Source of the DNA: Bradyrhizobium sp. CCBAU 53340 | GTDB lineage: Bacteria; Pseudomonadota; Alphaproteobacteria; Rhizobiales; Xanthobacteraceae | DNA length: 64,000 nucleotides | Assembly: GCF_015291645.1 (NCBI RefSeq) | Contig: NZ_CP030055.1 | Span: 2,976,001-3,040,000, forward strand | Direction of reading: 5' to 3' | Part shown: piece after piece, positions 1-8,877 of the stretch | How the letters are laid out: each line of letters opens with the position of its first letter | Position numbering within the stretch: the stretch's first letter is position 1 | Notes under the pieces: generated by a model | Databases searched by the model: none | Told to the model about the DNA's origin: nothing | The model's input: the letters and a program-made list of their open reading frames with translations, nothing else | Translations under genes and position numbers: made by a program

Positions 1-2
1 CG

Positions 3-2009
3 CCAGAGCCGGCGACGCTCTATCGCATGCACGGCAATCTGACCGGCGCCTACGACATCCACAACGTCAGGATTCGCAATCGCGTCGTCGTCACCAACAA
101 GACCCCGACCGGGCTCAATCGCGGCTTTGGCGGCCCGCAGGTCTATTTCGCGCTCGAACGTCTGGTGCAGCGGATCGCGATCTGCCTCGGCCTCGATCCG
201 CTCGATGTGATCGAGCGCAATCTGATCGACGCCGGTGCGTTCCCGTATCGCACTGCGACCGGCGCGTTGCTCGATTCCGGCAATTACCAGGAAGCCGTTG
301 CTCGTGCGGTGGAGCAGGGCAGGCTCGCCGAGCTGAAGGCGAAGCGCGACGAGGCGCGGGCCCAGGGCCGTCTCTACGGCATCGGCTTCACCGCGGTGGT
401 CGAGCCCAGCGTCTCCAACATGGGCTACATCACGACCGTGCTGACGGCGGCCGAGCGCCGCAAGGCTGGTCCCAAGAACGGCGCGCAGGCAACCGCGACC
501 GTCGGGCTCGATCCGGTCGGCAGCGTCACCGTGCACGTCGCCTCGGTACCGCAGGGGCAGGGCCATCGCACCGTGCTGTCGCAGGTCGTCGCCGACGTCT
601 TCGGTCTCCAGCCCAAGGATATCCGCGTCAACACCGAGATCGACACCGCCAAGGATGCCTGGTCGATCGCGTCGGGCAATTACGCCAGCCGTTTTGCTGC
701 GGCGGTGGCGGGCACGGCGAAGATCGCGGCCGAGCGCGTCGCCGGCCGTCTCGCTCGCATCGCCGCGAGCCAGCTCAACGTCGAGGCCGCGGACATCGTG
801 TTCGCAAAAGGCTTCGTTGCTTCGAAGCACAATCCTGAGAACCGCATCGCGTTCTCGCGGGTCGCCGCGCTCAGCCATTGGTCACCGGGCTCGCTGCCTG
901 ACGATGCCGGCCAGACCATCCGAGAGACCGTGTTCTGGACGCCGCCCGAGCTCACGCCGCCCGACGAGGACGACCGCATCAACTCCTCGCTCTGCCACGG
1001 TTTCATCTTCGATTTCTGCGGTGTCGAGATCGATCCTGTGACGCTGGAGACGCGGATCGACCGCTACGTCACCATGCACGATTGCGGCACTATCCTGCAT
1101 GCTGGCATGGTCAACGGCCAAATCCGCGGCGGCTTCACGCAGGCGCTCGGGGCAGCGCTCCTTGAGGAATATGCCTATGCCGAGGACGGCAGCTTCCTGA
1201 CGGGCACGCTTGCCGACTATCTGCTGCCGACCACCACCGAGGTGCCGGAGCCCGAGATATTCCACATGGAGACGCCGTCGCCGTTCACGCCGCTCGGTGC
1301 AAAAGGCGTCGGCGAAGGCAATTGCATGTCGACGCCGGTGTGCCTCGCCAATGCGGTAGCCGATGCACTTGGCGTTGCCGGCGTCACCTTGCCGCTGGTG
1401 CCGGCGCGGCTCGTGGAGCTCGTGCGCGGCGCCGAGCCGCCGCCTCCCGCGGGTCGTGCGACCGCTGCCTCCGCGCGCGATGGTGATCGGCGCTTGCGGG
1501 GTGAGGGGCAGGCTGTGGTGAAGGGCGCGCCCGAACAGGTCTGGGCCATGCTGCTCGATCCCGCGACGCTGCAATCGGTCATTCCGGGCTGCCAGCGCGT
1601 AGACAAGGTCACCGACACCCATTTCCGCGCCGATGTCTCGCTCGGCATCGGCCCCGTCACCGGCCGCTATCGCGCCGATGTCGAGCTGTTCGACCTCGAC
1701 CCGCCACGCGCAGTCACCTTGCGCGGCAGCGCCACCGGTGCGCTCGGCTTCGGCAATGCCGAGGGACGCATCACGCTGGCGCCCGATGACAATGGCGGAA
1801 CCAAGCTGACTTACAGCTATGACGCCGCGATCGGCGGCAAGGTCGCCAGCATTGGCGGCCGCCTGCTCGATGGCGCAACGCGCGTGATCATCGGCCAGTT
1901 CTTCACCGCGCTCGCCCGCAAGGCCGGCGGCGGTGGCGCGGAGGCTGGCGGCTTCTCGCTGGTCGCGCTGCTCGCGAAGGCGGCCAGCCTGTTCGGAGGG
2001 CGCCGATGA
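3..2009 (+). CDS. hmfA: 2-furoyl-CoA dehydrogenase-type molybdenum hydroxylase, large subunit with fused CoxG-like domain (5' partial)
   Basis: The frame is open to the window's left edge, so the N-terminus is missing. About 490 residues of xanthine-dehydrogenase-family molybdopterin-binding domain are visible (for example the segment GGFGGPQ near the start and GAKGVGEGN before the domain ends). An extra C-terminal domain of about 150 residues follows, starting near GEGQAVVKGAPEQVW, which matches the SRPBCC/CoxG fold normally encoded as a separate gene. Known family role: cytoplasmic Mo-cofactor hydroxylase. Because the next genes are FAD subunit, 2Fe-2S subunit, CoA ligase and a crotonase-family hydrolase in hmfABCDE order, the inferred substrate is 2-furoyl-CoA, hydroxylated at C5. 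The stop overlaps the next start by ATGA. Aromatic-CoA or carbon monoxide substrates are less likely alternatives. Confidence 0.78.
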   Translation, partial: PEPATLYRMHGNLTGAYDIHNVRIRNRVVVTNKTPTGLNRGFGGPQVYFALERLVQRIAICLGLDPLDVIERNLIDAGAFPYRTATGALLDSGNYQEAVARAVEQGRLAELKAKRDEARAQGRLYGIGFTAVVEPSVSNMGYITTVLTAAERRKAGPKNGAQATATVGLDPVGSVTVHVASVPQGQGHRTVLSQVVADVFGLQPKDIRVNTEIDTAKDAWSIASGNYASRFAAAVAGTAKIAAERVAGRLARIAASQLNVEAADIVFAKGFVASKHNPENRIAFSRVAALSHWSPGSLPDDAGQTIRETVFWTPPELTPPDEDDRINSSLCHGFIFDFCGVEIDPVTLETRIDRYVTMHDCGTILHAGMVNGQIRGGFTQALGAALLEEYAYAEDGSFLTGTLADYLLPTTTEVPEPEIFHMETPSPFTPLGAKGVGEGNCMSTPVCLANAVADALGVAGVTLPLVPARLVELVRGAEPPPPAGRATAASARDGDRRLRGEGQAVVKGAPEQVWAMLLDPATLQSVIPGCQRVDKVTDTHFRADVSLGIGPVTGRYRADVELFDLDPPRAVTLRGSATGALGFGNAEGRITLAPDDNGGTKLTYSYDAAIGGKVASIGGRLLDGATRVIIGQFFTALARKAGGGGAEAGGFSLVALLAKAASLFGGRR

Positions 2010-2821
2010 AGCCGCCCGCATTCGACTATCTCCGCGCCGGGAGCATCAGTGACGTCCTCGAAGGCCTCGCACAGCACGGCGGCGATGCCCGTGTGCTCGC
2101 GGGCGGGCAATCGCTGATGGCGATGCTGAACATGCGTCTCGCCAAGCCAAAGCTGCTGATCGACATCATGAGGATCAGGGAGCTGTGCCAGATCGAGCGC
2201 AAGGGTGATGCCGTCGTCATCGGCGCCGGTGTGCGCCAGGCCGATCTGCTGGCCTGGCCCGATCTTGCCGAGACGCTGCCGCTGGTGGCGCTGGCGCTGC
2301 CCTGGGTCGGGCACATGCAGACTCGCAGCCGCGGCACCATCTGCGGCTCGCTCGCGCATGCCGATCCCAGCGCAGAGATGCCGCTGACGCTGGTCGCACT
2401 CGGCGGCGAGATGCTGTTGCGCAGCACCAGGCGCCGCCGCCGCGTCGTGGCAAAAGATTTTTTTGCCGGCATGATGCTAACCGCGCGTGCCGATGACGAG
2501 CTGATCGAGGGCATCTCGCTGCCGGTGGTTAAGGGGGCGCGCGTCGCCTTCCGCGAGGTCGCGCGCCGTCACGGCGATTTCGCCATCGTCGCCTGCGCCG
2601 CGATGAAGATTCCGACCGGCGTGCGTCTCGCTGTCGGCGGTGTCGCTGATGTCCCGACCGCGCGCGACTGGCCTCACCTGGAGGGCAGCGCGCTCGACGA
2701 CGCTCTCAATGCCTTTGCTTACGAACTCGGTGCCCGCGACGACGTCCACGCCAGCGCGCGCTATCGCCGCGATCTCGTGCGCATGATCGGTCGCGACCTC
2801 ATCGGCGAGGTGCTGCAATGA
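2006..2821 (+). CDS. hmfB: 2-furoyl-CoA dehydrogenase-type FAD-binding subunit
   Basis: A 271-residue CoxM-like medium subunit of a molybdenum hydroxylase, carrying FAD from the iron-sulfur subunit side. The FAD-binding segment AGGQSLMAMLNMRL lies near residue 30 and the second flavin loop TRSRGTICGSLAHADPSAEMP-like stretch near residues 110-130 is conserved. Length is normal for the family. Start and stop are both ATGA overlaps with the large and small subunit genes, which indicates translational coupling and one complex. Substrate assignment to furoyl-CoA comes only from the operon context. Confidence 0.8.
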   Translation: MKPPAFDYLRAGSISDVLEGLAQHGGDARVLAGGQSLMAMLNMRLAKPKLLIDIMRIRELCQIERKGDAVVIGAGVRQADLLAWPDLAETLPLVALALPWVGHMQTRSRGTICGSLAHADPSAEMPLTLVALGGEMLLRSTRRRRRVVAKDFFAGMMLTARADDELIEGISLPVVKGARVAFREVARRHGDFAIVACAAMKIPTGVRLAVGGVADVPTARDWPHLEGSALDDALNAFAYELGARDDVHASARYRRDLVRMIGRDLIGEVLQ

Positions 2822-3336
2822 CCCGTCTCAAGGCCGATCGCCGCCATCCCGTCCGCCTCACGCTCAACGGCAAGCCGGTCGAGGGCGAGGCCGAGCCGCG
2901 GGTGCTGCTGTCGGATTTCCTGCGTCACCAGCTCGGCGCGACCGGAACCCATGTCGGTTGCGAGCATGGCGTCTGCGGCGCCTGCACGATTGTCGTCGAC
3001 GGCATGCTGACGCGGTCCTGCCTGACGCTCGCGGCGCAGGTCGATGGCTGCGAGCTGAAAACGGTGGAGGGGCTCGCCCCCTCGGCCGGCCGGCTGGCTG
3101 TGCTGCAGCAGGCGTTCCGCCGCAACCACGCCCTCCAGTGCGGCTTCTGCACCGCCGGCATCCTGATGTCGCTCGACCATTACCTCGTGAAGAATCCGTC
3201 GCCGACTGAAGCGGAGATCCGCGATCTCCTTACCGGGCATATCTGCCGCTGCACCGGCTACACCCCGATCATCCATGCGGCCTTAGAGGCTGCCGCCGAG
3301 CTTGCTTCATCCAACAAAGAGACGTCCGATGCTTGA
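2818..3336 (+). CDS. hmfC: 2-furoyl-CoA dehydrogenase-type 2Fe-2S subunit
   Basis: A 172-residue CoxS-type small subunit with two [2Fe-2S] domains. The plant-ferredoxin-like cluster motif C-x4-C-x2-C is visible in CEHGVCGAC, and the second four-helix cluster is given by CGFC and CRCTGY. It passes electrons between the molybdenum site and FAD. The start overlaps the FAD gene by ATGA, and its end overlaps the ligase gene by eight bases. This is a complete member of normal length. Confidence 0.82.
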   Translation: MTRLKADRRHPVRLTLNGKPVEGEAEPRVLLSDFLRHQLGATGTHVGCEHGVCGACTIVVDGMLTRSCLTLAAQVDGCELKTVEGLAPSAGRLAVLQQAFRRNHALQCGFCTAGILMSLDHYLVKNPSPTEAEIRDLLTGHICRCTGYTPIIHAALEAAAELASSNKETSDA

Positions 3337-4873
3337 TCTCGCAAGCAGCTTCATGGCCAGCGCCGCGCGCGATCCGAGCGCTATCGCATTGGTCGATGGT
3401 GACCTCCGCCTGAGCTACCGGCAATGGTACGACAAGGTCTCCGCGCTGGTGGCCTCGTTCGACCGCCTCGGCCTCAAGCCCGGCGATCACGTCGTCACGC
3501 TGCTGCAGAACCGCTGGGAGGCGGCGACACTGCACTGGGCCTGCCAGTTCGCAGGGCTCGTGATCACGCCGATCAACTGGCGCGCCAAGGCCGACGAGCT
3601 CGATTACTGCATCGACAATGCCGAAGCCTGCGCGGTGTTCTATCAGGCCATCTCCGCCGAGGCGGTGCAGCGCTCGGCGTTGGCAGGCAAGCTGCTGCGT
3701 ATGTCCGTCGACCCCGGCACTGGCGATGCGACCAGCTTCGCCGATCTGATCAAGAACAGCGCGCCGGACGCCGAGCCGCGCGTCGGCGCCGACGCCTGGT
3801 CGATCATGCTCTATACCTCCGGTACGACCTCGCGCCCCAAGGGCGTGCCGCGGCGGCATCGCGCAGAACGCGCCGCCGCGATTGCCCATGTCGCGCAAAA
3901 TCTCTACGGCCGCGGCGAGCGCACGCTCGGCGTGATGCCGCTCTACCACACCATGGGCGTCCGCTCGCTGCTGGCGATGTCGCTGATCGGCGGCACCTTC
4001 ATCTGCCTGCCGCGCTATGACAGCCGCCAGGCGCTGGCGCTGATCGAGCAGGAAGAGATCACCAACCTCTATCTGGTGCCGACGCTCTATCACGACCTGG
4101 TTCACCATGAGGCCTTTGCCCGGACCGACGTCTCCAGTGTGCGCAAGCTCGGCTTCGCCGGCGCGTCGATGACCGACGGCCTGCTGAAGAAGCTGAACGA
4201 AGTCTTGAAGCCGGAATTGTTCGTCAACCACTACGGCAGCTCCGAGATCTACACCTTTACGATCGACCAGAACGCGGCGGCAAAGCCGGGATCGGCCGGC
4301 AAGGCCGGGCTGAACCAGCACGTCAAGGTCGTGCGCATCGGCGCAAAGTCGGTCGCGGAGCTTGCCGCGGTCGGCGAGGAGGGCGAGATCATTGCGACGC
4401 TCGCCGGCGATGAGGCCTTCGAAGGCTATTGGCGCCGCCCTGAAGCCGACGCCAAATCGCTGCGCGAGGGCTGGTATTTTACGGGCGATACCGGCTTCGT
4501 CGATCCCGACGGCGACCTGTTCGTCACCGGCCGCGTCGATGACATGATCATCACCGGGGGCGAGAACGTCTCGCCGGTCGAGGTCGAGAGCTGCTTGTCG
4601 CTGCATCCCGGGGTCGACGAGGTCGCGGTGGTCGGCGTCGGGGACGAGAAGTGGGGCAAGATCGTCGCCGCCTTCGTCAAGCGTAATCGCGCGGTCTCGG
4701 ACGTCGAGCTGGAGCAGTTCTGCCGCACCTCGGGCCTTGCCAATTTCAAGCGGCCGCGCCGCTACGTTTTCGTCGACGCGATCCCGAAATCGCCGGTCGG
4801 CAAGCTGCTGCGGCGACTGCTCGTCGCCGGAGAATACGAGGCCGAGCGCCTGCCGCCGTCGGACGCGGCCTGA
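3329..4873 (+). CDS. hmfD: acyl-CoA synthetase, probable 2-furoate--CoA ligase
   Basis: A 514-residue AMP-forming acyl-CoA synthetase (ANL superfamily). The P-loop-like motif LYTSGTTSRPKGVP, the A8 region GWYFTGD...GRVDDMI and the C-terminal catalytic lysine context PKSPVGKLLRR are all present. I use the ATG at 3329, which overlaps the preceding stop as ATGCTTGA; a TTG nine codons upstream is possible but lies inside hmfC. In hmf clusters this enzyme activates furoate to furoyl-CoA for the hydroxylase encoded just upstream. The furoate specificity is inferred; benzoate-type acids are an alternative. Confidence 0.72.
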   Translation: MLDLASSFMASAARDPSAIALVDGDLRLSYRQWYDKVSALVASFDRLGLKPGDHVVTLLQNRWEAATLHWACQFAGLVITPINWRAKADELDYCIDNAEACAVFYQAISAEAVQRSALAGKLLRMSVDPGTGDATSFADLIKNSAPDAEPRVGADAWSIMLYTSGTTSRPKGVPRRHRAERAAAIAHVAQNLYGRGERTLGVMPLYHTMGVRSLLAMSLIGGTFICLPRYDSRQALALIEQEEITNLYLVPTLYHDLVHHEAFARTDVSSVRKLGFAGASMTDGLLKKLNEVLKPELFVNHYGSSEIYTFTIDQNAAAKPGSAGKAGLNQHVKVVRIGAKSVAELAAVGEEGEIIATLAGDEAFEGYWRRPEADAKSLREGWYFTGDTGFVDPDGDLFVTGRVDDMIITGGENVSPVEVESCLSLHPGVDEVAVVGVGDEKWGKIVAAFVKRNRAVSDVELEQFCRTSGLANFKRPRRYVFVDAIPKSPVGKLLRRLLVAGEYEAERLPPSDAA

Positions 4874-4901
4874 TCATTCCCATCAACAGAAGGAAACCAA
4901 G

Positions 4902-5708
4902 ATGCCGTCAGCCTATAATTTCACCGATCCCCGGCTCGCCAAGCTCGACGGGTTCAAGGTCGAGATCGACGAGGCGCAGGAGCGCGCCGACATCATCTTG
5001 GGCCGTCCGCCCTACAACGTCGTGGCGATGCCGCAGCGCGACCAGCTGCGGCTGACCTTCGAGACGCTGGACGAGGACCCGCGCGTGCGCGTCATCGTGG
5101 TGCGCGGCGAGGGCGAGCACTTCTCCAGCGGCGGGAATATCGGCGGCTTCATGGAGGCGAGCCCCGAGCACGTCTCCAAGCTCGCCTGGAACATCGCCGC
5201 GCCCGCGCGCTGCGCCAAGCCCGTGATTGTCGCCAATCGCGGCTATTGCTTCGGCGTCGGCTTCGAACTGTCGCTGGCCTGCGACTTCCGCATCGCGTCG
5301 GAGACCACGCAATACGCGCTGCCGGAGCAGAAGCTCGGCCAGATCCCGGGTTCGGGCGGCTCGGCGCGCCTCCAGAAGATGGTCGGCATCACCCGCACCA
5401 AGGACATCGTGATGCGCTCCAAGCGCATCTCGGCCAAGCAGGCCTATGAATGGGGCATCGCCACCGAATGCGTGCCGGATGTCGAGCTGGAGAAGGCGAC
5501 CGACAAGCTCGTCGACGAGCTCCGCACCTTCTCGCCGCTGGCGCAGCGCACCGCAAAGAAGCTGCTCAACGATACCGAGGATTCGACGCTGGCCATCGCC
5601 ATCGAGCTCGAAGGCCATTGCTACAGCCGCCTGCGCCAGTCGGAAGACTTCAAGGAAGGCGTCGAGGCTTTCAACGCCAAGCGTCCGCCGAAATTCGCCG
5701 GCCGCTGA
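4902..5708 (+). CDS. hmfE: crotonase-family hydrolase, probable 2-oxoglutaryl-CoA hydrolase
   Basis: A 268-residue enoyl-CoA hydratase/isomerase-fold protein. The oxyanion-hole region GEGEHFSSGGNIGGF and the second loop GYCFGVGFELSLACDFRIA are clear. The start was chosen at ATG 4902 because AGAAGGAA lies just upstream and the longer frame is hmfD antisense-phase noise. In the known furoate pathway the last step hydrolyses 2-oxoglutaryl-CoA, and HmfE belongs to this fold, so position in the operon supports that role. A generic enoyl-CoA hydratase is the alternative. Confidence 0.72.
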   Translation: MPSAYNFTDPRLAKLDGFKVEIDEAQERADIILGRPPYNVVAMPQRDQLRLTFETLDEDPRVRVIVVRGEGEHFSSGGNIGGFMEASPEHVSKLAWNIAAPARCAKPVIVANRGYCFGVGFELSLACDFRIASETTQYALPEQKLGQIPGSGGSARLQKMVGITRTKDIVMRSKRISAKQAYEWGIATECVPDVELEKATDKLVDELRTFSPLAQRTAKKLLNDTEDSTLAIAIELEGHCYSRLRQSEDFKEGVEAFNAKRPPKFAGR

Positions 5709-5730
5709 TACGCGATGCAACGCACTGCCG

Positions 5731-5752
5731 CGGTTCGCGATGACGCGAACCG
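5731..5752 (+). terminator. stem-loop between hmfE and the MFS gene
   Basis: A perfect 9-bp stem (CGGTTCGCG/CGCGAACCG) with the four-base loop ATGA lies in the 76-base gap. There is no U-run after it, so it could be a partial terminator, an mRNA-stabilising hairpin or an attenuator lowering carrier expression relative to the enzymes. Confidence 0.45.
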
Positions 5753-5784
5753 TGGCGCCATTCAAACGGGGGAGGTAAGACAAC

Positions 5785-7116
5785 ATGGCTGAGATGGATA
5801 TGCCGGTCGCGGGCGCACAGGCGTCCGCAGACAACAAGCAGATGGTCAACGCGATCATCGCGTCGGTGCTCGGATGGGCGCTGGATCTGTTTGATTTGTT
5901 CATTCTGCTCTACGTGGCGCCGGTCGTCGGCGCACTGTTCTTTCCGTCGAGCAATGCGGCGCTGTCGCTGGCCGCGGTCTACGGCTCGTTCGCGGTGACG
6001 CTGCTGATGCGTCCGCTTGGCTCGGCGGTGTTCGGCCATTATGCCGACGTGCACGGCCGCAAGCAGGCCATGCTGGTCGCCATCGTCGGCGTCGGCGTCA
6101 GCACCGCAGCGTTCGGCCTGCTGCCGACCATCGCGCAGGTCGGCGTGCTTGCGCCGATCATCTTCCTGATCCTGCGCCTGGTGCAGGGCATCTTCGTCGG
6201 CGGCGTCGTGGCCTCCACCCATACCATCGGCACCGAGTCCGTGCCGCCGCAATGGCGCGGCGCGATGTCCGGACTGGTCGGCGGTGGCGGTGCCGGCATC
6301 GGGGCGCTGCTTGCATCCTTTATCTTCCTGATCACGTCCTCGGTCTTCCCCGGCGATGCTTTTGCCGTGTGGGGCTGGCGCTTCATGTTCTTCTCGGGCC
6401 TGCTGAGCTCGCTGCTCGGCTGGTTTATCTTCCGCAACCTCGAGGAGTCGCCTTACTTCAAGGAGCTCAAGCGCCAGCAGGGCAACAAGCAGGCGAAGGT
6501 CTCGAAGGCGCCGGTCAAGGACGTGTTCTCCGGCCAATATCGTGGCGTGCTGCTCATCAATCTACTGATCACCTTCGGCGGCGGCGCCGGCTATTACCTG
6601 ACCTCAGGCTACCTGCCGAGCTTCCTCAAGGTCATCAACGCGGTCCCGAACCAGACCTCGTCGCTGATCCTGATGGGCGCGAGCGTGTCGGCGTTCTTCT
6701 CTGCGGTCCTGGTCGGCGCGCTGAGTGACCGCATCGGCCGGAAGAAGACGTTCCTGCTGATAGGCGTCTGCGCCGCGGTGCTCTTGCCACTGTGCTATCT
6801 CAACCTCGCTGCAACGAAAGACACGACGCAGATCACGCTCTATGCGCTCGCCATCGCTTTCATCGGCAATGCCGGTTACGCGCCGGTGCTGATCTTCCTG
6901 AACGAGCGTTTTCCGACCGCGCTGCGCGCGAGCGGCACCGGTCTGTCCTGGAACATCGGTTTCGCGCTGGGCGGCATGATGCCGACCTTCGTCTCGCTGG
7001 TGAGCGGCAGCCCGGCGGAAATCCCGATGTCGCTGGCCTCCTTCGCGGTCGGCGTGTTCGTGATCTACCTGATCGGTGCGATCGTGATCCCCGAGACCAA
7101 GGGTAACTTTCGTTAG
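5785..7116 (+). CDS. MFS transporter of the metabolite:H+ symporter type, probable furanic acid carrier
   Basis: A 443-residue major facilitator with about 12 hydrophobic segments. The N-terminal helix carries GWALDLFDLFILLYVAP and the loop between helices 2 and 3 has HYADVHGRKQAM, the classic MFS G-x-x-x-D/G-R-x-G-R-K pattern; the repeat copy GALSDRIGRKK appears near residue 315. A strong GGAGGT sits eight bases before the ATG. It acts in the inner membrane as a proton-coupled organic acid importer. Hmf clusters commonly carry an MFS gene, so furoate or HMF-acid uptake is inferred. Confidence 0.75.
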   Translation: MAEMDMPVAGAQASADNKQMVNAIIASVLGWALDLFDLFILLYVAPVVGALFFPSSNAALSLAAVYGSFAVTLLMRPLGSAVFGHYADVHGRKQAMLVAIVGVGVSTAAFGLLPTIAQVGVLAPIIFLILRLVQGIFVGGVVASTHTIGTESVPPQWRGAMSGLVGGGGAGIGALLASFIFLITSSVFPGDAFAVWGWRFMFFSGLLSSLLGWFIFRNLEESPYFKELKRQQGNKQAKVSKAPVKDVFSGQYRGVLLINLLITFGGGAGYYLTSGYLPSFLKVINAVPNQTSSLILMGASVSAFFSAVLVGALSDRIGRKKTFLLIGVCAAVLLPLCYLNLAATKDTTQITLYALAIAFIGNAGYAPVLIFLNERFPTALRASGTGLSWNIGFALGGMMPTFVSLVSGSPAEIPMSLASFAVGVFVIYLIGAIVIPETKGNFR

Positions 7117-7122
7117 GCTCGA

Positions 7123-7152
7123 TCGGCGCGGCTGTATCTACGGCCGCGCCGA
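7123..7152 (+). terminator. strong hairpin after the MFS gene
   Basis: A perfect 10-bp inverted repeat (TCGGCGCGGC/GCCGCGCCGA) with a 10-base loop begins six bases after the MFS stop. No U-tract follows. It probably terminates or attenuates transcription before the GMC oxidoreductase gene, whose start lies 27 bases downstream. Confidence 0.55.
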
Positions 7153-7179
7153 CCCATCGAATTGCGCGACGAGAATGGA

Positions 7180-8877
7180 ATGGATGAGCTGCATTTCGAC
7201 GATGTGATCGTTGGCGGCGGGTCGGCAGGCTGCGTGCTCGCCAATCGGCTTTCTGCGGATGAGAGCCGCCGCGTGCTTCTGATCGAAGCTGGCATGGACA
7301 CCCCGCCGGACGCGACGCCGCCGGAAATCCTCGACAGCTATCCGATGACGCTGTTCTTCGGCGACAAGTACATCTGGCCGGGTCTGTCGGCGGCAGCCGG
7401 CCGCAATGCCGGGGGCAGGCCGGTCGTCCGCGCCTACGAGCAGGCGCGGGTGATGGGCGGCGGCTCCAGCATCAATGTGCAATCGGCCAATCGCGGCCTG
7501 CCGCGCGACTATGACGAATGGCGCGATCTCGGCGCGCGGGGCTGGGGGTGGGCGGACGTGCTGCCGTATTTCCTCAAGCTCGAGACCGATCTCGATTTCG
7601 ACGGGCCGCTGCACGGCAAGCACGGCCCGATCCCGATCCGCCGCATCGCCCGCGAGGAGATGCCCGAGTTCGGCCGCGCCGTGGGCAAGGCGTTATCGGC
7701 AACCGGGCTGCCGTTCCGTAAGGATCAGAACGCGGAGTTCGAGAACGGCATCTTTCCGCCGGCGTTCTCCAACAGCAACGATCGGCGCGTCTCCACGGCC
7801 GCTGGCTATCTCGATGCAGCGACGCGCTCGCGGCCGAACCTCACCATTTGGGCTGACAGTGTGGTCGAGCAGCTTCAGCTCGACCGCCGCCACGCGACGG
7901 GTGTGGTGGTCTCGCGTAGCGGGCAGAAGCTCACGGTCGGCGCCGGCCGCGTGGTCCTCACCGCGGGCGCGTTGCAATCGCCGGCGATCCTGATGCGGGC
8001 GGGTATCGGTCCGGGTGCGGCGCTTCAGGCGCTCGGCATTCCCACGGTCATCGATCTCCCCGGCGTCGGCAGCAATCTGCGCGATCATCCCGCGCTGACC
8101 TTCTGTCAATATCTGCCACGCGGCCTTCGGCTCCCGCTGGCCCGGCGGCGTCCTAACTTTGCGGCGATGCGCTACTCGTCGGGCAATCCGGGCTGTGACG
8201 CCTCGGACATGTACATCACGGCCTCGGCCCGTGGCGGCTGGCACGCGCTGGGCACGCGGCTCGGTCTCTATTTCCTCTGGTGCAACCGGCCGTATTCGAG
8301 CGGCTCGCTCACCTTGGCGGCGCCTGATCCCAAAACCTATCCGGTGGCCGATCTCAACCTGCTGTCCGACCCGCGCGATGTCGAGCGCATGATCGCGTCC
8401 GTTCGGCTGCTCGCGAAGCTTGTCGTCCATCCCTCGCTCAACCCGGAGGGGGGTGATTTCTTCCCGGCCTCCTATTCCCCGCGGATCAAGCGTTTGAGCC
8501 GGTACAGCACGGCCAACCGCATCGTCGCCTCGATCCTCGGCCCGATGCTCGACGTGCCCGCGGGCCTCAGGCAGCTCCTGATCCGGCTCGTGCTGCTCAA
8601 CGGCACTGCCTTCCAGACGACGCTGGCGGACGAGCGCGCCCTGGAGGCCTTCGTGCGGCAGAGCGTGTTCGGAGTCTGGCACCCCGTAGGCACCTGCCGC
8701 ATGGGCGATCCGGCTGACCCCATGGTCGTGGTCGATCCCGAGGGCAGAGTGATCGGCAGCGACAATATCTTCGTGGCGGACGCCTCGATCATGCCGCGGC
8801 TGCCGACCGCGAATACCAACATCCCCGTGATCATGGCGGCCGAGAAGATCAGCGATGCGCTTTTGCGACAAAGCTAG
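7180..8877 (+). CDS. hmfH: GMC-family FAD oxidoreductase, probable HMF/furfural oxidoreductase
   Basis: A 565-residue GMC oxidoreductase with the N-terminal dinucleotide motif VIVGGGSAGCVLANRL, the second GMC signature around GALQSPAILMRAGIG, and the C-terminal active-site region VWHPVGTCRMG (catalytic His) followed by TANTNIPVIMAAEKISD. I start at ATG 7180, giving MDELHFDD; a TTG at 7162 would add six residues. GMC enzymes of this subgroup oxidise primary alcohols and hydrated aldehydes with oxygen or a quinone. Next to hmfABCDE it is the expected HmfH, oxidising hydroxymethylfurfural or furfuryl alcohol to the acid. Choline or polyethylene-glycol dehydrogenase is the generic alternative. 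Confidence 0.7.
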   Translation: MDELHFDDVIVGGGSAGCVLANRLSADESRRVLLIEAGMDTPPDATPPEILDSYPMTLFFGDKYIWPGLSAAAGRNAGGRPVVRAYEQARVMGGGSSINVQSANRGLPRDYDEWRDLGARGWGWADVLPYFLKLETDLDFDGPLHGKHGPIPIRRIAREEMPEFGRAVGKALSATGLPFRKDQNAEFENGIFPPAFSNSNDRRVSTAAGYLDAATRSRPNLTIWADSVVEQLQLDRRHATGVVVSRSGQKLTVGAGRVVLTAGALQSPAILMRAGIGPGAALQALGIPTVIDLPGVGSNLRDHPALTFCQYLPRGLRLPLARRRPNFAAMRYSSGNPGCDASDMYITASARGGWHALGTRLGLYFLWCNRPYSSGSLTLAAPDPKTYPVADLNLLSDPRDVERMIASVRLLAKLVVHPSLNPEGGDFFPASYSPRIKRLSRYSTANRIVASILGPMLDVPAGLRQLLIRLVLLNGTAFQTTLADERALEAFVRQSVFGVWHPVGTCRMGDPADPMVVVDPEGRVIGSDNIFVADASIMPRLPTANTNIPVIMAAEKISDALLRQS

